In this document: positions 54,018-63,418 of the stretch, in pieces | Layout: every line of letters starts with the position of its first letter | How positions within the stretch are numbered: position 1 is the first letter of the stretch | From: Undibacterium sp. Jales W-56 | GTDB lineage: Bacteria; Pseudomonadota; Gammaproteobacteria; Burkholderiales; Burkholderiaceae_D | NCBI RefSeq assembly: GCF_025548535.1 | Contig: NZ_JAJLQW010000001.1 | Span: 1,240,001 to 1,304,000 of the forward strand | Direction: 5' to 3' | DNA: 64,000 nucleotides | Program-made: the position numbers and the translations under genes | Notes under the pieces: generated by a model | The model's database searches: none | Told to the model about the DNA's origin: nothing | What the model saw: only the letters and a program-made list of their open reading frames with translations

Positions 54018-56051
54018 TTGATCTCACTTATTTTGACTGAATCCACACTAGTACCGGGCGCCAAAGGCGTTCACGATGACGAAGTTGACCATATTTTCGG
54101 CTTGAGCGGCGCATTAAGTGCCTCGATTAACGGATACCGTCCCCGTCAGGCGCAAACCGAAATGGCAAAAGCGATTGCTGAGGCGATTTCCGGCCAAAAA
54201 ACCTTATTGGCAGAGGCCGGTACCGGTACCGGTAAAACCTATGCCTACCTGACACCTGCTTTGCTGTGGGGCGGCAAGGTGATCATTTCTACCGGCACCA
54301 AGAATTTGCAGGATCAATTGTTCTTGCGCGATATTCCGACCATCAAAAAAGTTTTGAAGGCGCCGGTCTCGGTGGCCTTGCTGAAAGGCCGTGCCAACTA
54401 TCTATGCCACTTTCATTTAGAGCGGACTTTGCAAAACGGCCGCCTGACTTCGCGTGAAGATGTCGGTTACTTGCGCGACATTTCCCGTTTTATGAAAACC
54501 ACCAGCAGCGGCGATAAAGCCGAGCTGGCGCGGGTGCCGGAGAGCGCTTCGGTCTGGAACCTGGTGACCTCGACCAAAGACACCTGCATGGGATCGGAGT
54601 GCCAGTACTATCAGGATTGTTTTGTCATGAAGGCGCGTAAAGAAGCGCAACAGGCCGATGTGGTGGTGGTCAATCATCATTTGTTTTTTGCTGATGTGGC
54701 GCTGAAGGATACCGGCATTGCAGAATTGCTGCCTTCGGCGAATACCGTGATCTTTGATGAAGCACATCAGTTGCCGGATACCGCCACGCTATTTTTCGGC
54801 GAAACCGTCTCTACCTCGCAACTATTGGAATTGTGCCGCGATGTGCTGGCAGAAGGCTTGTCGCATGCGCGTGACGGTGCTGAGTGGGCGAAACTGGTCG
54901 CGCCGGTCGAGCGTGCCGCGCGGGATTTACGGCTGGCATTTCCGCAGGACGTGGTGCGCCTTTCATTGTCGCAAATTGCGCCGTCGAGTGAATTTTTTCC
55001 GGCGCTCGATAAACTCAAAGACGCGATGGATGAGCTGGTCGCCGTTCTGGAGAAGCAGGCGGAACGTGCCGAAACCATTGAGCAATGTCGGGTGCGGGCG
55101 ATCGACTTGCAAACCAGGATCGGTGACTGGAAAGAGCCGGAACCCAATACGAAGGCGGGCTCCGTAGCCAAGGCCGATTATGTATTGTGGGTTGAGGCGT
55201 TTTCAACGTCCCTGCAATTGCACAGGACACCGCTGTCGATTGCCCCTATCTTCAATAAGCAGCGTGAAGGCGTGCCGCGTACCTGGATTTTTACTTCGGC
55301 GACGATGGCGGTCAAAAATGATTTCGCGCATTTTGTCTCGCAAATGGGTTTGTGGGATGAGCCTGCCAGGACTTGGCCTAGCCCGTTCAATTATGCGGAG
55401 CAGGGCATCTTATATGTGCCGGAGGGTATGCCGCAACCGAATTCACGCGAATATACCGACGCGGTAGTCGATGCTGCCTTGCCGGTGATTGAGGCAGCGG
55501 GCGGCCGCACCTTTATGCTGTGCACCACGATCAAGGCAGTCAAGCACTGCGCCGAACGGTTGCGGGAAGAATTTGAAAAACGTCATTTGGCTTTTCCCTT
55601 GTTTGTACAAGGCGATGCCGGACGCAATGAATTGCTGGATCGCTTCCGTGCCGCAGGCAATGGCGTGCTGATCGGTAGCCAGAGTTTTTGGGAAGGCGTG
55701 GATGTGCGCGGTGATGCGCTGTCTTTGGTGGTGATTGATAAGCTGCCGTTTTCACCGCCCGATGATCCTGTGCTGGCAGCAAGGATTGAGGCGATGGAGA
55801 AAAAAGGCTTGAATGGCTTCGTGCATCATCAGTTGCCGGAAGCGATCATTAATCTGAAGCAGGGCGCTGGCCGTTTGATTCGCGACGAGACGGATAAAGG
55901 CGTATTGATGCTGTGCGATCCGCGCCTGATTTCCAAGCCGTATGGCAAACGGATCTGGCAAAGCCTGCCTGCGTTTACCCGTACCAGAGAACTCACGGTG
56001 GTGCAGGATTTCTTTAAAAATCTGGCGTTGTCGAAGGCACAGAGTTCATAG
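54018..56051 (+). CDS. ATP-dependent DNA helicase, DinG/YoaA family
   Basis: A 677-residue XPD-like 5'-3' helicase. It has Walker A LAEAGTGTGKTYAYLTPALL, four Fe-S cluster cysteines (NYLCHFHLE, TCMGSECQYYQDCFVM), DEAH in VIFDEAHQLPD, motif IV-VI sequences GSQSFWEGVDVRGDALSLVV and LKQGAGRLIRDETDKGVL. The length matches YoaA rather than DinG. YoaA works with HolC in replication fork repair. Start is TTG, at 54018 or 54033; no ATG is available before the Q-motif region. No LexA box was seen upstream. Confidence 0.9.
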   Translation: MISLILTESTLVPGAKGVHDDEVDHIFGLSGALSASINGYRPRQAQTEMAKAIAEAISGQKTLLAEAGTGTGKTYAYLTPALLWGGKVIISTGTKNLQDQLFLRDIPTIKKVLKAPVSVALLKGRANYLCHFHLERTLQNGRLTSREDVGYLRDISRFMKTTSSGDKAELARVPESASVWNLVTSTKDTCMGSECQYYQDCFVMKARKEAQQADVVVVNHHLFFADVALKDTGIAELLPSANTVIFDEAHQLPDTATLFFGETVSTSQLLELCRDVLAEGLSHARDGAEWAKLVAPVERAARDLRLAFPQDVVRLSLSQIAPSSEFFPALDKLKDAMDELVAVLEKQAERAETIEQCRVRAIDLQTRIGDWKEPEPNTKAGSVAKADYVLWVEAFSTSLQLHRTPLSIAPIFNKQREGVPRTWIFTSATMAVKNDFAHFVSQMGLWDEPARTWPSPFNYAEQGILYVPEGMPQPNSREYTDAVVDAALPVIEAAGGRTFMLCTTIKAVKHCAERLREEFEKRHLAFPLFVQGDAGRNELLDRFRAAGNGVLIGSQSFWEGVDVRGDALSLVVIDKLPFSPPDDPVLAARIEAMEKKGLNGFVHHQLPEAIINLKQGAGRLIRDETDKGVLMLCDPRLISKPYGKRIWQSLPAFTRTRELTVVQDFFKNLALSKAQSS

Positions 56052-56060
56052 TTATTTAAT

Positions 56061-56141
56061 ATACTCCTACCTAGTATTTTTAAAGGGCGCCATGTAATAA
56101 AGCGGGAATGGAGTGTTTTTAATGGAAAAACAGGGGAGTAT
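56061..56141. repeat. 81-bp ATACTCC...GGAGTAT interval, copy 3
   Basis: Bounded by an 8-bp inverted repeat when extended (TATACTCC at 56060-56067, GGAGTATA at 56135-56142). It lies in the gap between the helicase and M13 peptidase genes. Same length as the intervals at 10311 and 15783; the interior is different. Confidence 0.5.
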
Positions 56142-56162
56142 AAATAGTCCAGAGGATGAAAA

Positions 56163-56195
56163 AAAAAGGGCGCTTCAATATGAGGCGCCCTTTTT
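56163..56195. terminator. Bidirectional terminator between helicase and pepO genes
   Basis: Stem AAAAAGGGCGC / GCGCCCTTTTT with an 11-base loop, between two convergent genes. Confidence 0.9.
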
Positions 56196-56218
56196 GCCAG
56201 TGCTACTTCAATGGCTGA

Positions 56219-58276
56219 TTACCAGATCGAGACACGTTCTGCCGGTGGCAAATACATCTTGTCGCCTTCTTTCAGGTTATAGGCTTTGTAGTATTCGCCC
56301 ATATTGCGCAATGTGCCGTTGGCGCGGATTTCGCCGGGAGAATGCGGATCGGTTTTCAAACGCACGATCATTGAGGCTTCCCGCATTTTGCCGCGCCATA
56401 CCTGAGCAAAGCCCATGAAGAAGCGTTGGTCGCCAGTCAGACCGGCAATCACGGGCGCAGGTTTGCCGCCCAGCGACAGTTGGTAGGCTTTATAAGCGAT
56501 GGCCAGGCCGGAGTTGTCCGCGATATTTTCGCCCAGGGTCAACTCGCCATTCACGAAATAGCCGGGAAGCGGACTGAAGCTGCTGTACTGTTTGACCAGC
56601 TTTGCCGTTTTTGCCGCAAACTTCTCGTGATCTTCTTTGGTCCACCAGTCGCGTAAATTGCCCAAGCCGTCGTATTGCGCACCTTGATCATCAAAGCCGT
56701 GGCTGATTTCATGGCCGATCACGGCACCGATACCGCCATAATTGACGGCGTCGTCCGCTTTCGCATCGAAGAACGGTGGTTGCAAGATCGCAGCTGGGAA
56801 CACGATTTCATTCATCTCCGGGTTGTAATAGGCATTGACGGTTTGCGGCGTCATGCCCCATTCTTCGCGGTCGATTGGCTGGCCGAGCTTATTCAATTCA
56901 AACTGGGAAGCAAACGAGCGTGTATTGCGCAAGTTCGCCACTGCATCGCCTTTGACGATTTGCAGCGCCGAGTAATCGCGCCATTTGTTCGGATAGCCGA
57001 TCTTGGGCATGAAAGTCGCCAGTTTCGCCTGCGCTTCCTTCTTGGTTTCCGGACTCATCCAATCGAGGGTATCGATACTTTGTTTGTAGGCAAGGAGCAA
57101 ATTGCCGACCAGTTTTTCCATCTTGGCTTTATGGCCGGCCGGGAAGTACTTTTCCACATACAGTTTGCCCAGACTTTCACCGATGCCAGCATCCGCCAGG
57201 CGCACACCGCGTTTCCAGCGTTCCTCTTGCTTGGGTACGCCCATCAAGGTAGTGCTCTTGAATGCGAAGTTCTCATCAGCAAAGGCTTTTGGCAACTGGC
57301 TGGCGGCTGAGCTCAGTAACTGCCATTTGAAATACGCTTTCCAGGTGTCGAGTGAGGTGTTGGCGATGACGGTATTGAAGCCGGTCAGATAACTTGGCTG
57401 GCCCACGATCAGGTAGTTGATCTTGCCCTGTACGCCCAGTGTGTTCAGGTAGCCGGTCCAGTCGTAGCCCGGTGTCAGCGCATCGAGTTTGCCGATCTCA
57501 AGCTTGTTGTAAGCTTTGATCGGGTCACGCAGCTCGACTTTGCTCCACTGGATTTTTGCCAGTTCAGTTTCCAGCGCGAGAATATCTGCCGCATTTTTGG
57601 CCGCAGCTTTATCGCCTGCCAGATCGAGCATGGTTTCTATGTGTTTGAGGTATTTGGCGCGCGCGTCTTTCAGTTTGGCGTCGCCGTCGTTCAGGTAGTA
57701 ATCGCGATCCGGCAAGCCCAGGCCCGATTGACCAATGTCCAGCACATATCTGGTCGAATCTTTATTGTCCTGATGGACCGAAATATCGATCGGTGCATTG
57801 ACACTGATTTTATTCAGCCAGGCGATGAAGGCAGGGATTTGTTTTTTGTCGGACAGCGCGGCGACTTTAGCAAAGTCAGCGTCCAGCGGCTTCAGGCCCA
57901 GGGATTCGATCTGTTTGGTATCCATGAAGCTTGCATACAGATCGCTGATCTTTTGCGCTTCCGAGCCTGCTTGAGGTTTTTGCTTGGCCAAGCCTTCGAT
58001 GATGCTGTGCAGGCGCGGTATAACGGCTTCGCGCAAGTCCATGAAGGCGCCGACGGAAGATTTATCGCCAGGAATTTCTGCTTTAGTCAGCCAGGTGCCG
58101 TTCACATGGCGATAGAAATCGTCCTGCGCACGCACGTGGACGTCATTGTGTTTGATGTCAATACCGGATAGTAGGACGGCTGAAGCGGACGCAGTCGCTT
58201 TGACCGGTTCTGCAGCATAGGCGCTGGTAGCGCCGGCAAACATGAGCGCGATAGCGCTTAGAACTTGTGCTTTCAC
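56219..58276 (-). CDS. M13 family metallopeptidase (PepO/neprilysin-like)
   Basis: A 685-residue exported zinc endopeptidase. Zinc motifs are AVIGHEISHGFDDQG (HExxH) and GENIADNSGLAIA (ExxxD), with substrate-binding NAYYNPEMNEIVFPAAILQP. The C-terminal CxxW-like region ends YLPPAERVSIW. The start is GTG at 58276: GGGAG lies 7 bases before it, and it is followed directly by a signal peptide (VKAQVLSAIALMFAGATSAY, cleavage at AYAAE). An ATG at 58387 would add 37 residues including a second hydrophobic stretch and is less likely. Confidence 0.92.
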   Translation of the reverse strand: MKAQVLSAIALMFAGATSAYAAEPVKATASASAVLLSGIDIKHNDVHVRAQDDFYRHVNGTWLTKAEIPGDKSSVGAFMDLREAVIPRLHSIIEGLAKQKPQAGSEAQKISDLYASFMDTKQIESLGLKPLDADFAKVAALSDKKQIPAFIAWLNKISVNAPIDISVHQDNKDSTRYVLDIGQSGLGLPDRDYYLNDGDAKLKDARAKYLKHIETMLDLAGDKAAAKNAADILALETELAKIQWSKVELRDPIKAYNKLEIGKLDALTPGYDWTGYLNTLGVQGKINYLIVGQPSYLTGFNTVIANTSLDTWKAYFKWQLLSSAASQLPKAFADENFAFKSTTLMGVPKQEERWKRGVRLADAGIGESLGKLYVEKYFPAGHKAKMEKLVGNLLLAYKQSIDTLDWMSPETKKEAQAKLATFMPKIGYPNKWRDYSALQIVKGDAVANLRNTRSFASQFELNKLGQPIDREEWGMTPQTVNAYYNPEMNEIVFPAAILQPPFFDAKADDAVNYGGIGAVIGHEISHGFDDQGAQYDGLGNLRDWWTKEDHEKFAAKTAKLVKQYSSFSPLPGYFVNGELTLGENIADNSGLAIAYKAYQLSLGGKPAPVIAGLTGDQRFFMGFAQVWRGKMREASMIVRLKTDPHSPGEIRANGTLRNMGEYYKAYNLKEGDKMYLPPAERVSIW

Positions 58277-58645
58277 TAAAAATCTCCCAGGTGGTGTAAT
58301 GCTTGTTGTTATGGCCAGATTAATCATTGGCGATATCGCGAGTACGGCAAGGCGCAGCACGACAGGTCGCACGAGATAGACCATCATTGCCGCTACGAGT
58401 TCGCCCGACGTTGCAAATTCTAATCAATTTCTTTCAAATTAATTGAGGTAAATGAAAATAAAGCGAGCAAAGTTGATAAAAACCACGAAACACCGAATTC
58501 AATACGGTATTTCGTTAAAATTAACTGAAATTCATCAAAATCAACTTCATGCAGGCTTTCATGGTGCCAGCGATGCCAGAACACAGGTAAATCACGGTCT
58601 ATCGATTACAATGCGGCATTCTTTCTCATTTTTTTTGCATAAAAC

Positions 58646-59002
58646 ATGTCTGACTTGCAGTCCCTGAGCAAATTGTTGACAGAATTCAGAGATAAGCGCG
58701 ACTGGACGCAATTTCATAGCCTCAAAAATTTAATCATTTCGCTGCATCTTGAGACTGCTGAATTGCTTGAACTGATGCAATGGAAAACGGATGAGGAAAT
58801 TGCCGTATTGCAATCCAATATGCAATTTCAGCAGGACCTGCGTGATGAATGTGCCGATGTATTGCACTACTTGCTGCTGATTGCCGAGCAAAACAATATC
58901 GATTTGATTGCCGCCGCGGAAGAAAAAATTCGTAGAAATGAAGAGCGCTATCCGGTTGGCCTGGCTTATGGCAGCGCCAAGAAATACACGTCATTGGGCT
59001 AA
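58646..59002 (+). CDS. MazG-like nucleotide pyrophosphohydrolase
   Basis: A 118-residue all-alpha NTP-PPase of the RS21-C6/dCTPase type. Metal ligands are LHLETAELLELMQWK (ExxE) and RDECADVLHYLLL (ExxD). RNEERYPVGLAYGSAKKYT matches the conserved C-terminus. Such enzymes hydrolyse non-canonical or excess (deoxy)nucleoside triphosphates. Single-gene unit. Confidence 0.9.
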   Translation: MSDLQSLSKLLTEFRDKRDWTQFHSLKNLIISLHLETAELLELMQWKTDEEIAVLQSNMQFQQDLRDECADVLHYLLLIAEQNNIDLIAAAEEKIRRNEERYPVGLAYGSAKKYTSLG

Positions 59003-59094
59003 CGGAACACTGACGCAATAATATTAATGCTCGTCAGACCTCACGCGTTTCGCCTCAGGTCGTTTGCAAGATCAAGAATCAATAAGGAAATAGT

Positions 59095-59466
59095 ATGAAT
59101 GACAATCTGACCATCGATGAATTTAACGCGCTGGAGCTAATCAGCAAATTGCGCAAAGGCGATACCCCGAACGCCTGTATCGGCAGAAATTCCAAGCGAC
59201 TGAATGGCTTGAAATTTATCAAGCACCACAAAGACGGTACGTTTGAAATGACAGAAAAGGGCTTACAAACTTTATTCGTCAAAAAATGCATCGAAGGTTT
59301 GCGTCTGGTGGCGCAAGATGCTCACGCGCCGCTGCCCAAGGATGTCGCGACTTTTTTGGGGAAAAAAGGACATATTGCTGAGTTGCCGGAAGGCGGCTTC
59401 GCCATTACCGATAAAGGCCGCGATTCTTTGATCGATATTGATAGCGCGCCGGCAGTGCGGGTGTAG
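59095..59466 (+). CDS. Hypothetical protein, possible winged-helix fold repeat
   Basis: A 123-residue soluble protein I do not recognise. It appears to contain two related units: each has a helical part followed by a hairpin and ends in TEKGLQTLF (about residue 55) or TDKGRDSLI (about residue 107). That pattern (beta wing then TxKG) resembles small winged-helix domains. A regulatory role is only a guess. A-G-G-rich bases (AAGGAAATAG) precede the ATG. Confidence 0.65.
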   Translation: MNDNLTIDEFNALELISKLRKGDTPNACIGRNSKRLNGLKFIKHHKDGTFEMTEKGLQTLFVKKCIEGLRLVAQDAHAPLPKDVATFLGKKGHIAELPEGGFAITDKGRDSLIDIDSAPAVRV

Positions 59467-59504
59467 TTTTTTCGAAATCGATTATTTGTGCTGGCAGCGA
59501 TAAT

Positions 59505-59738
59505 TCAAGCATCTTTTAACAGCGTCAGTCTTTGAATTAAAAACTGACCGTCAATCACTCTGCGAAATGGGACGCCGGTCGTGGTAAAGCCGGGTCCATC
59601 TTCTTCCATCCAGCGTTTTGCCTGCAGATCAAAGTCGGGCACGCTCATTCCCAGCATTTCGGCTGAGACGACAAATTTGGCACCGGGCTTTTGGCGTGCC
59701 ACGATGGCTTCCAGGGCTTTCTCGTTCATAGCAATCAC
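59505..59738 (-). CDS. Hypothetical small protein downstream of DUF4272 gene
   Basis: A 77-residue (or 74 from the ATG at 59729) soluble protein with no recognised family. It contains KPGAKFVVSAEMLGMSVPDF and ends QFLIQRLTLLKDA. It begins 13 bp after the DUF4272 gene on the same strand, and GAAG precedes its start, so the two are probably cotranscribed. Function unknown. Confidence 0.6.
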   Translation of the reverse strand: MIAMNEKALEAIVARQKPGAKFVVSAEMLGMSVPDFDLQAKRWMEEDGPGFTTTGVPFRRVIDGQFLIQRLTLLKDA

Positions 59739-59751
59739 TTCTTTTTTTGAC

Positions 59752-60399
59752 TCAAGTATCGGTTTCGACCAGATCCCAATTATCTTCTTCGTTGTACTGC
59801 GTGATCCAATTCACTGCATGGTGCCATTCGGGGATGACGTCGCAGCGAATATTGCCGACAGTCGTTTTGCCGATCAGATTGGCATGCCGCACCGCCCAAT
59901 GGACGCGGTATAGCAGATCGGCCCAATCTAAAATCACTGATTTGGATCTTAATTGTATCGCTTGCCTGAGGACGCTGGCGTCTTCCATCCCTTGCGGAAA
60001 ATAGCGCAGCAGCTTACTCACATCGGATTCATGCAAGCTTAGTTCGATCTCCGGTTGGATACCGGCGCACCATGCAAGAAAAAACAGGCGCTCTTTTTGC
60101 AGCGAAAAATACGCACGATCCTTTTCCGTCAATGGATCGGACAGCAGGAAATGTTTTTCTTTGCCCGATAGATAATCCGTCATTTGATTGGCGGCTAAGT
60201 AGCGACGGAAATAGCTTGCATCACCTGACAAAGCGGCGCCAGTCACCGCCCATAAAGCGATAAGTCGCTGAAATACCAGCGTTTTGTCGCGCAACGTGAC
60301 CTCTTCGTCGGATTCAATCAGGGGCAATTGCAGATTGATCCGTATGCCACGTTTATGTAGCATGGTCTCGGATAAAAATTTACGATTTTCTGGATTCAT
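59752..60399 (-). CDS. DUF4272 domain-containing protein
   Basis: A 215-residue protein. RKFLSETMLHKRGIRINLQL at the N-terminus, EVTLRDKTLVFQRLIALWAV and the tail DVIPEWHHAVNWITQYNEED fit the DUF4272 pattern. RERLFFLAWCAGI-like (KERLFFLAWCAGI) lies mid-protein. It is a soluble, helical protein with no catalytic motif that I can identify. Operon with the small gene downstream. Confidence 0.75.
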   Translation of the reverse strand: MNPENRKFLSETMLHKRGIRINLQLPLIESDEEVTLRDKTLVFQRLIALWAVTGAALSGDASYFRRYLAANQMTDYLSGKEKHFLLSDPLTEKDRAYFSLQKERLFFLAWCAGIQPEIELSLHESDVSKLLRYFPQGMEDASVLRQAIQLRSKSVILDWADLLYRVHWAVRHANLIGKTTVGNIRCDVIPEWHHAVNWITQYNEEDNWDLVETDT

Positions 60400-60502
60400 A
60401 CATTAGCGTTGATAAGCGAAAAATACGCACGACTTGAATTGCCGCGCGCCGCCAGTCTTTTATCACATCTTGTCTGAGCTGTCGTGCGATCAGGGTGACA
60501 GC

Positions 60503-60667
60503 TCAATGGGATTTATTGCGTTCCTTGTCTTTCGCTTCCTGAAAGCGCTCACGCGTCTGCTCCTCATCACGTTCGCCGAACGCATAATTCGCCTCCAACC
60601 ACATTACATTGATAATGCCAAAGGCGAGTGCCAGACCGATTCCTAATATCCAGTTGAAATACCACAT
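60503..60667 (-). CDS. cydX: Cytochrome bd oxidase small subunit CydX
   Basis: A 54-residue single-span membrane protein starting MWYFNWILGIGLALAFGIIN, the hallmark of CydX/YbgT, which stabilises the haems of cytochrome bd. After the helix come MWLEAN and a charged tail (GERDEEQTRERFQEAKDKER) longer than that of the 37-residue E. coli protein. GAGGA lies 8 bases before the ATG. It begins 21 bp after cydB on the same strand. Confidence 0.93.
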   Translation of the reverse strand: MWYFNWILGIGLALAFGIINVMWLEANYAFGERDEEQTRERFQEAKDKERNKSH

Positions 60668-60688
60668 AAGATGTCCTCTGATTGTTAT

Positions 60689-61828
60689 TTAGTAAGCGCT
60701 ATGCTCGTTATCTTGTATGTGCTGTGCGTCGATTTTGCCGCGCATGATGCGGTATACCCAACCAGTGTACAAAATGATGATCGGTAAAAAAATCACTACG
60801 ACCCAGAACATGATGCCCAGGCTCTTATGGCTGGCGACCGCATCCCAGGCGGTCAGGCTGCTATTGGGGTCCAGTGAGGAGGGCATCACAAACGGGAATA
60901 AAGAGGCACCCGCAGTCAGGATAATTGTCATGACACTGACGCCGCTACAGACAAATGCTGCCAGCGACTTTTGCAGTCCGCTAAACACGCAGCAAAGTGC
61001 CGCCGCGACCATGGCCATACCCGGCAGCAGCCAAAGAACTGGCCAGCGTCCATAATTGTCCAGCCAGGCGCCGCGTAGTCGTTCCACGGTTTTAGCAACC
61101 GGCATAAAGCTGGAATCGATGTCCGGCATGCTGATAATCCGAAAGCCATCGATGCCCATCGCGATCCAGACGCCAGCGCCTGCAAATAAAACGATAGTAA
61201 GTAGGGCGGCAACTTTAGCTGCTTTACGGGCACGTTGTGCAAGCTCGCCCGTCGTTTTAACTTGCAAAAAAGCGGCACCGTGCATCAATAGCATCGCAAC
61301 GCTGATGCAGCCGGCAAGCAACCCGAACGGATTTAGCAGGCCGAAGAAGCCGCCGACATATTCCAGTCGCATCGTCTCGTCATAATGGAACGGTACGCCT
61401 AACAGCAAATTGCCAAAGGCGATGCCGAAGATCAGTGGCGGTACAAAGCCGCCGACAAATAATCCCCAGTCCCAGGCAGAGCGCCAGCGCGTATCCGCCA
61501 GCTTGCTGCGATAATCAAATCCTACCGGTCGAAAAAACAGGGCAAACAATAACAGCATCAAGGCAATATAAAAACCGGAAAACGCTGCCGCGTAAACCAG
61601 TGGCCAGGCAGCGAATAATGCACCGCCGGCAGTGATAAACCAGGTTTGATTGCCTTCCCAGGTCGGTCCGATCGAGTTCAGCATGATGCGTCGTTCGATA
61701 TCGGTTTTTCCCACGAAAGGCAGGAGCATGCCTACGCCAAAGTCGAAGCCATCAGTCAAGGCAAAGCCGATCAGCAGAACACCGACAAAGCACCACCAGA
61801 TAAATTTCAGGGTGACATAATCGAACAT
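60689..61828 (-). CDS. cydB: Cytochrome bd ubiquinol oxidase subunit II
   Basis: A 379-residue inner membrane protein with eight to nine membrane helices. FIWWCFVGVLLIGFALTDGF, GMLLPFVGKTDIERRIMLNS and TWEGNQTWFITAGGALFAAWP are family signatures. It pairs with CydA to reduce oxygen with quinol under low oxygen. It starts 9 bp after cydA. Confidence 0.97.
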   Translation of the reverse strand: MFDYVTLKFIWWCFVGVLLIGFALTDGFDFGVGMLLPFVGKTDIERRIMLNSIGPTWEGNQTWFITAGGALFAAWPLVYAAAFSGFYIALMLLLFALFFRPVGFDYRSKLADTRWRSAWDWGLFVGGFVPPLIFGIAFGNLLLGVPFHYDETMRLEYVGGFFGLLNPFGLLAGCISVAMLLMHGAAFLQVKTTGELAQRARKAAKVAALLTIVLFAGAGVWIAMGIDGFRIISMPDIDSSFMPVAKTVERLRGAWLDNYGRWPVLWLLPGMAMVAAALCCVFSGLQKSLAAFVCSGVSVMTIILTAGASLFPFVMPSSLDPNSSLTAWDAVASHKSLGIMFWVVVIFLPIIILYTGWVYRIMRGKIDAQHIQDNEHSAY

Positions 61829-61837
61829 GATGATTCC

Positions 61838-63418
61838 TTAATCGTTGGCTAGTGCGGATGTTGGACGACTTTGCTCAAAGTGATAGCGTCCGGTATGCAA
61901 GCTACTCGGTCCCAGACGTGCATACTTGAACATCAAAATTAACTCGATAACTAACAGCAGGGTATAGAAGCCGATAAAGCCAGCCAGGCTGAAATACAAA
62001 TCGGATGGTTGCAGAGTCGACGCAGATAAGTGCGTTGGCAATACGCCGGAGATGGTCCATGGCTGACGGCCATATTCTGCGACCATCCAGCCCGTTTCAA
62101 TAGCCACCCAAGGTAGCGGAATGCTGAACAGCGCCAGCTTTAATAACCATCGCTGCGGCGCAAGGCGCTTGCGGATCAGGAAATAAAATGCCGTGCTAAA
62201 AATAAACAGGAATAACAAGCCTAATCCCACCATCAGGCGGAATCCCCAAAACATCGGCGCAACTTTAGGTATGGTGTCATTCACGGCGAGTTTGATTTGC
62301 GCTTCCGTCGCATCGATGACGTTGTTCGTGTATTTTTTTAATAGCAGGCCATAACCGAGATCCATTTTCAGGCGGTCAAATTCGGCATATGCTTCTGCCG
62401 ATTTATCGCCGGACTTTAATCTTGCCAGGGCCGCATAGGCTTTCATGCCGCTACGGATACGGGCTTCATGTGTGCGTTTCAGGTCTTTGATGCCGGTGAT
62501 TTTTTTATCGGTTGAGCGGGTGCCGATTAGTCCTAAAACGTAAGGAATCTTGACCGCGTAATCAGTGTGCTCGGTTTGGTCGTTTGGCAGACCGAAAGCG
62601 GTAATCGCAGCCGGCGCAGGTTCAGTTTCCCATTCAGCTTCTATGACGGCTAATTTGACTTTATTCACTTCACCCGCGGTATAGCCAGATTCATCACCTA
62701 AGACAATCACGGATAAAGTAGACGCGAGTCCAAAGGCGGCGGCGATGGCAAAAGAACGCAGGGCAAATGCGGTGTCCCTTGCTTTAAGTAAGTAGTAAGA
62801 AGAAACGCCGAGTACGAACATCGACGCAGCGACATAACCTGCTGCTACGGTGTGGACGAATTTGACCTGTGCAACAGGATTCAGAATGACCTCAGCAATA
62901 CTGGTCAACTCCATGCGCATCGTCTCGGGGTTGAATTCTGCTCCGACCGGATTATTCATCCATCCGTTCGCAATCAAAATCCACAATGCAGACAAGCTGG
63001 AGCCGAGTGCGACTAAAAAGGTCACGCCAAGATGCTGTACTTTGGACAGGCGGGCCCAGCCGAAGAAGAACAAGCCAACAAAAGTAGATTCCAAAAAGAA
63101 GGCCATCATGCCTTCAATCGCCAGGGGCGTGCCGAAAATGTCGCCGACGTAATGGGCGTAATACGACCAGTTAGTACCGAATTGGAACTCCAGCGTGATG
63201 CCGGTAGTGACACCCATCGCGAAGTTAATGCCAAACAGCTTGCCCCAGAATTTGGTCATGTCTTTGTAGATTTCGCGTCCGGTCATGACATAGACCGATT
63301 CCATGATGACTAAAATCCAGGCAAGTCCTAATGTTAGCGGTACAAATAAAAAGTGATACATCGCAGTCGCTGCAAATTGCAGTCGCGACAAATTGACGAC
63401 TTCTTCAATGGGAACCAT
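61838..63418 (-). CDS. cydA: Cytochrome bd ubiquinol oxidase subunit I
   Basis: A 526-residue haem-binding subunit. Haem ligands lie in MYHFLFVPLTLG (His), GMMAFFLESTFVGLFFFG (Glu) and VKFVHTVAAGYVA (His). The quinol-binding Q-loop (about residues 240-380) is long (KIPYVLGLIGTRSTDKKITG and onwards), as in the E. coli-type L subfamily. Its start overlaps the end of cydP by 14 bp. Confidence 0.97.
   Translation of the reverse strand: MVPIEEVVNLSRLQFAATAMYHFLFVPLTLGLAWILVIMESVYVMTGREIYKDMTKFWGKLFGINFAMGVTTGITLEFQFGTNWSYYAHYVGDIFGTPLAIEGMMAFFLESTFVGLFFFGWARLSKVQHLGVTFLVALGSSLSALWILIANGWMNNPVGAEFNPETMRMELTSIAEVILNPVAQVKFVHTVAAGYVAASMFVLGVSSYYLLKARDTAFALRSFAIAAAFGLASTLSVIVLGDESGYTAGEVNKVKLAVIEAEWETEPAPAAITAFGLPNDQTEHTDYAVKIPYVLGLIGTRSTDKKITGIKDLKRTHEARIRSGMKAYAALARLKSGDKSAEAYAEFDRLKMDLGYGLLLKKYTNNVIDATEAQIKLAVNDTIPKVAPMFWGFRLMVGLGLLFLFIFSTAFYFLIRKRLAPQRWLLKLALFSIPLPWVAIETGWMVAEYGRQPWTISGVLPTHLSASTLQPSDLYFSLAGFIGFYTLLLVIELILMFKYARLGPSSLHTGRYHFEQSRPTSALAND

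Noticed and set aside
56675..57310. 211-codon plus-strand frame inside the M13 peptidase gene
   Set aside because: The opposite strand encodes conserved zinc-peptidase motifs across this stretch.
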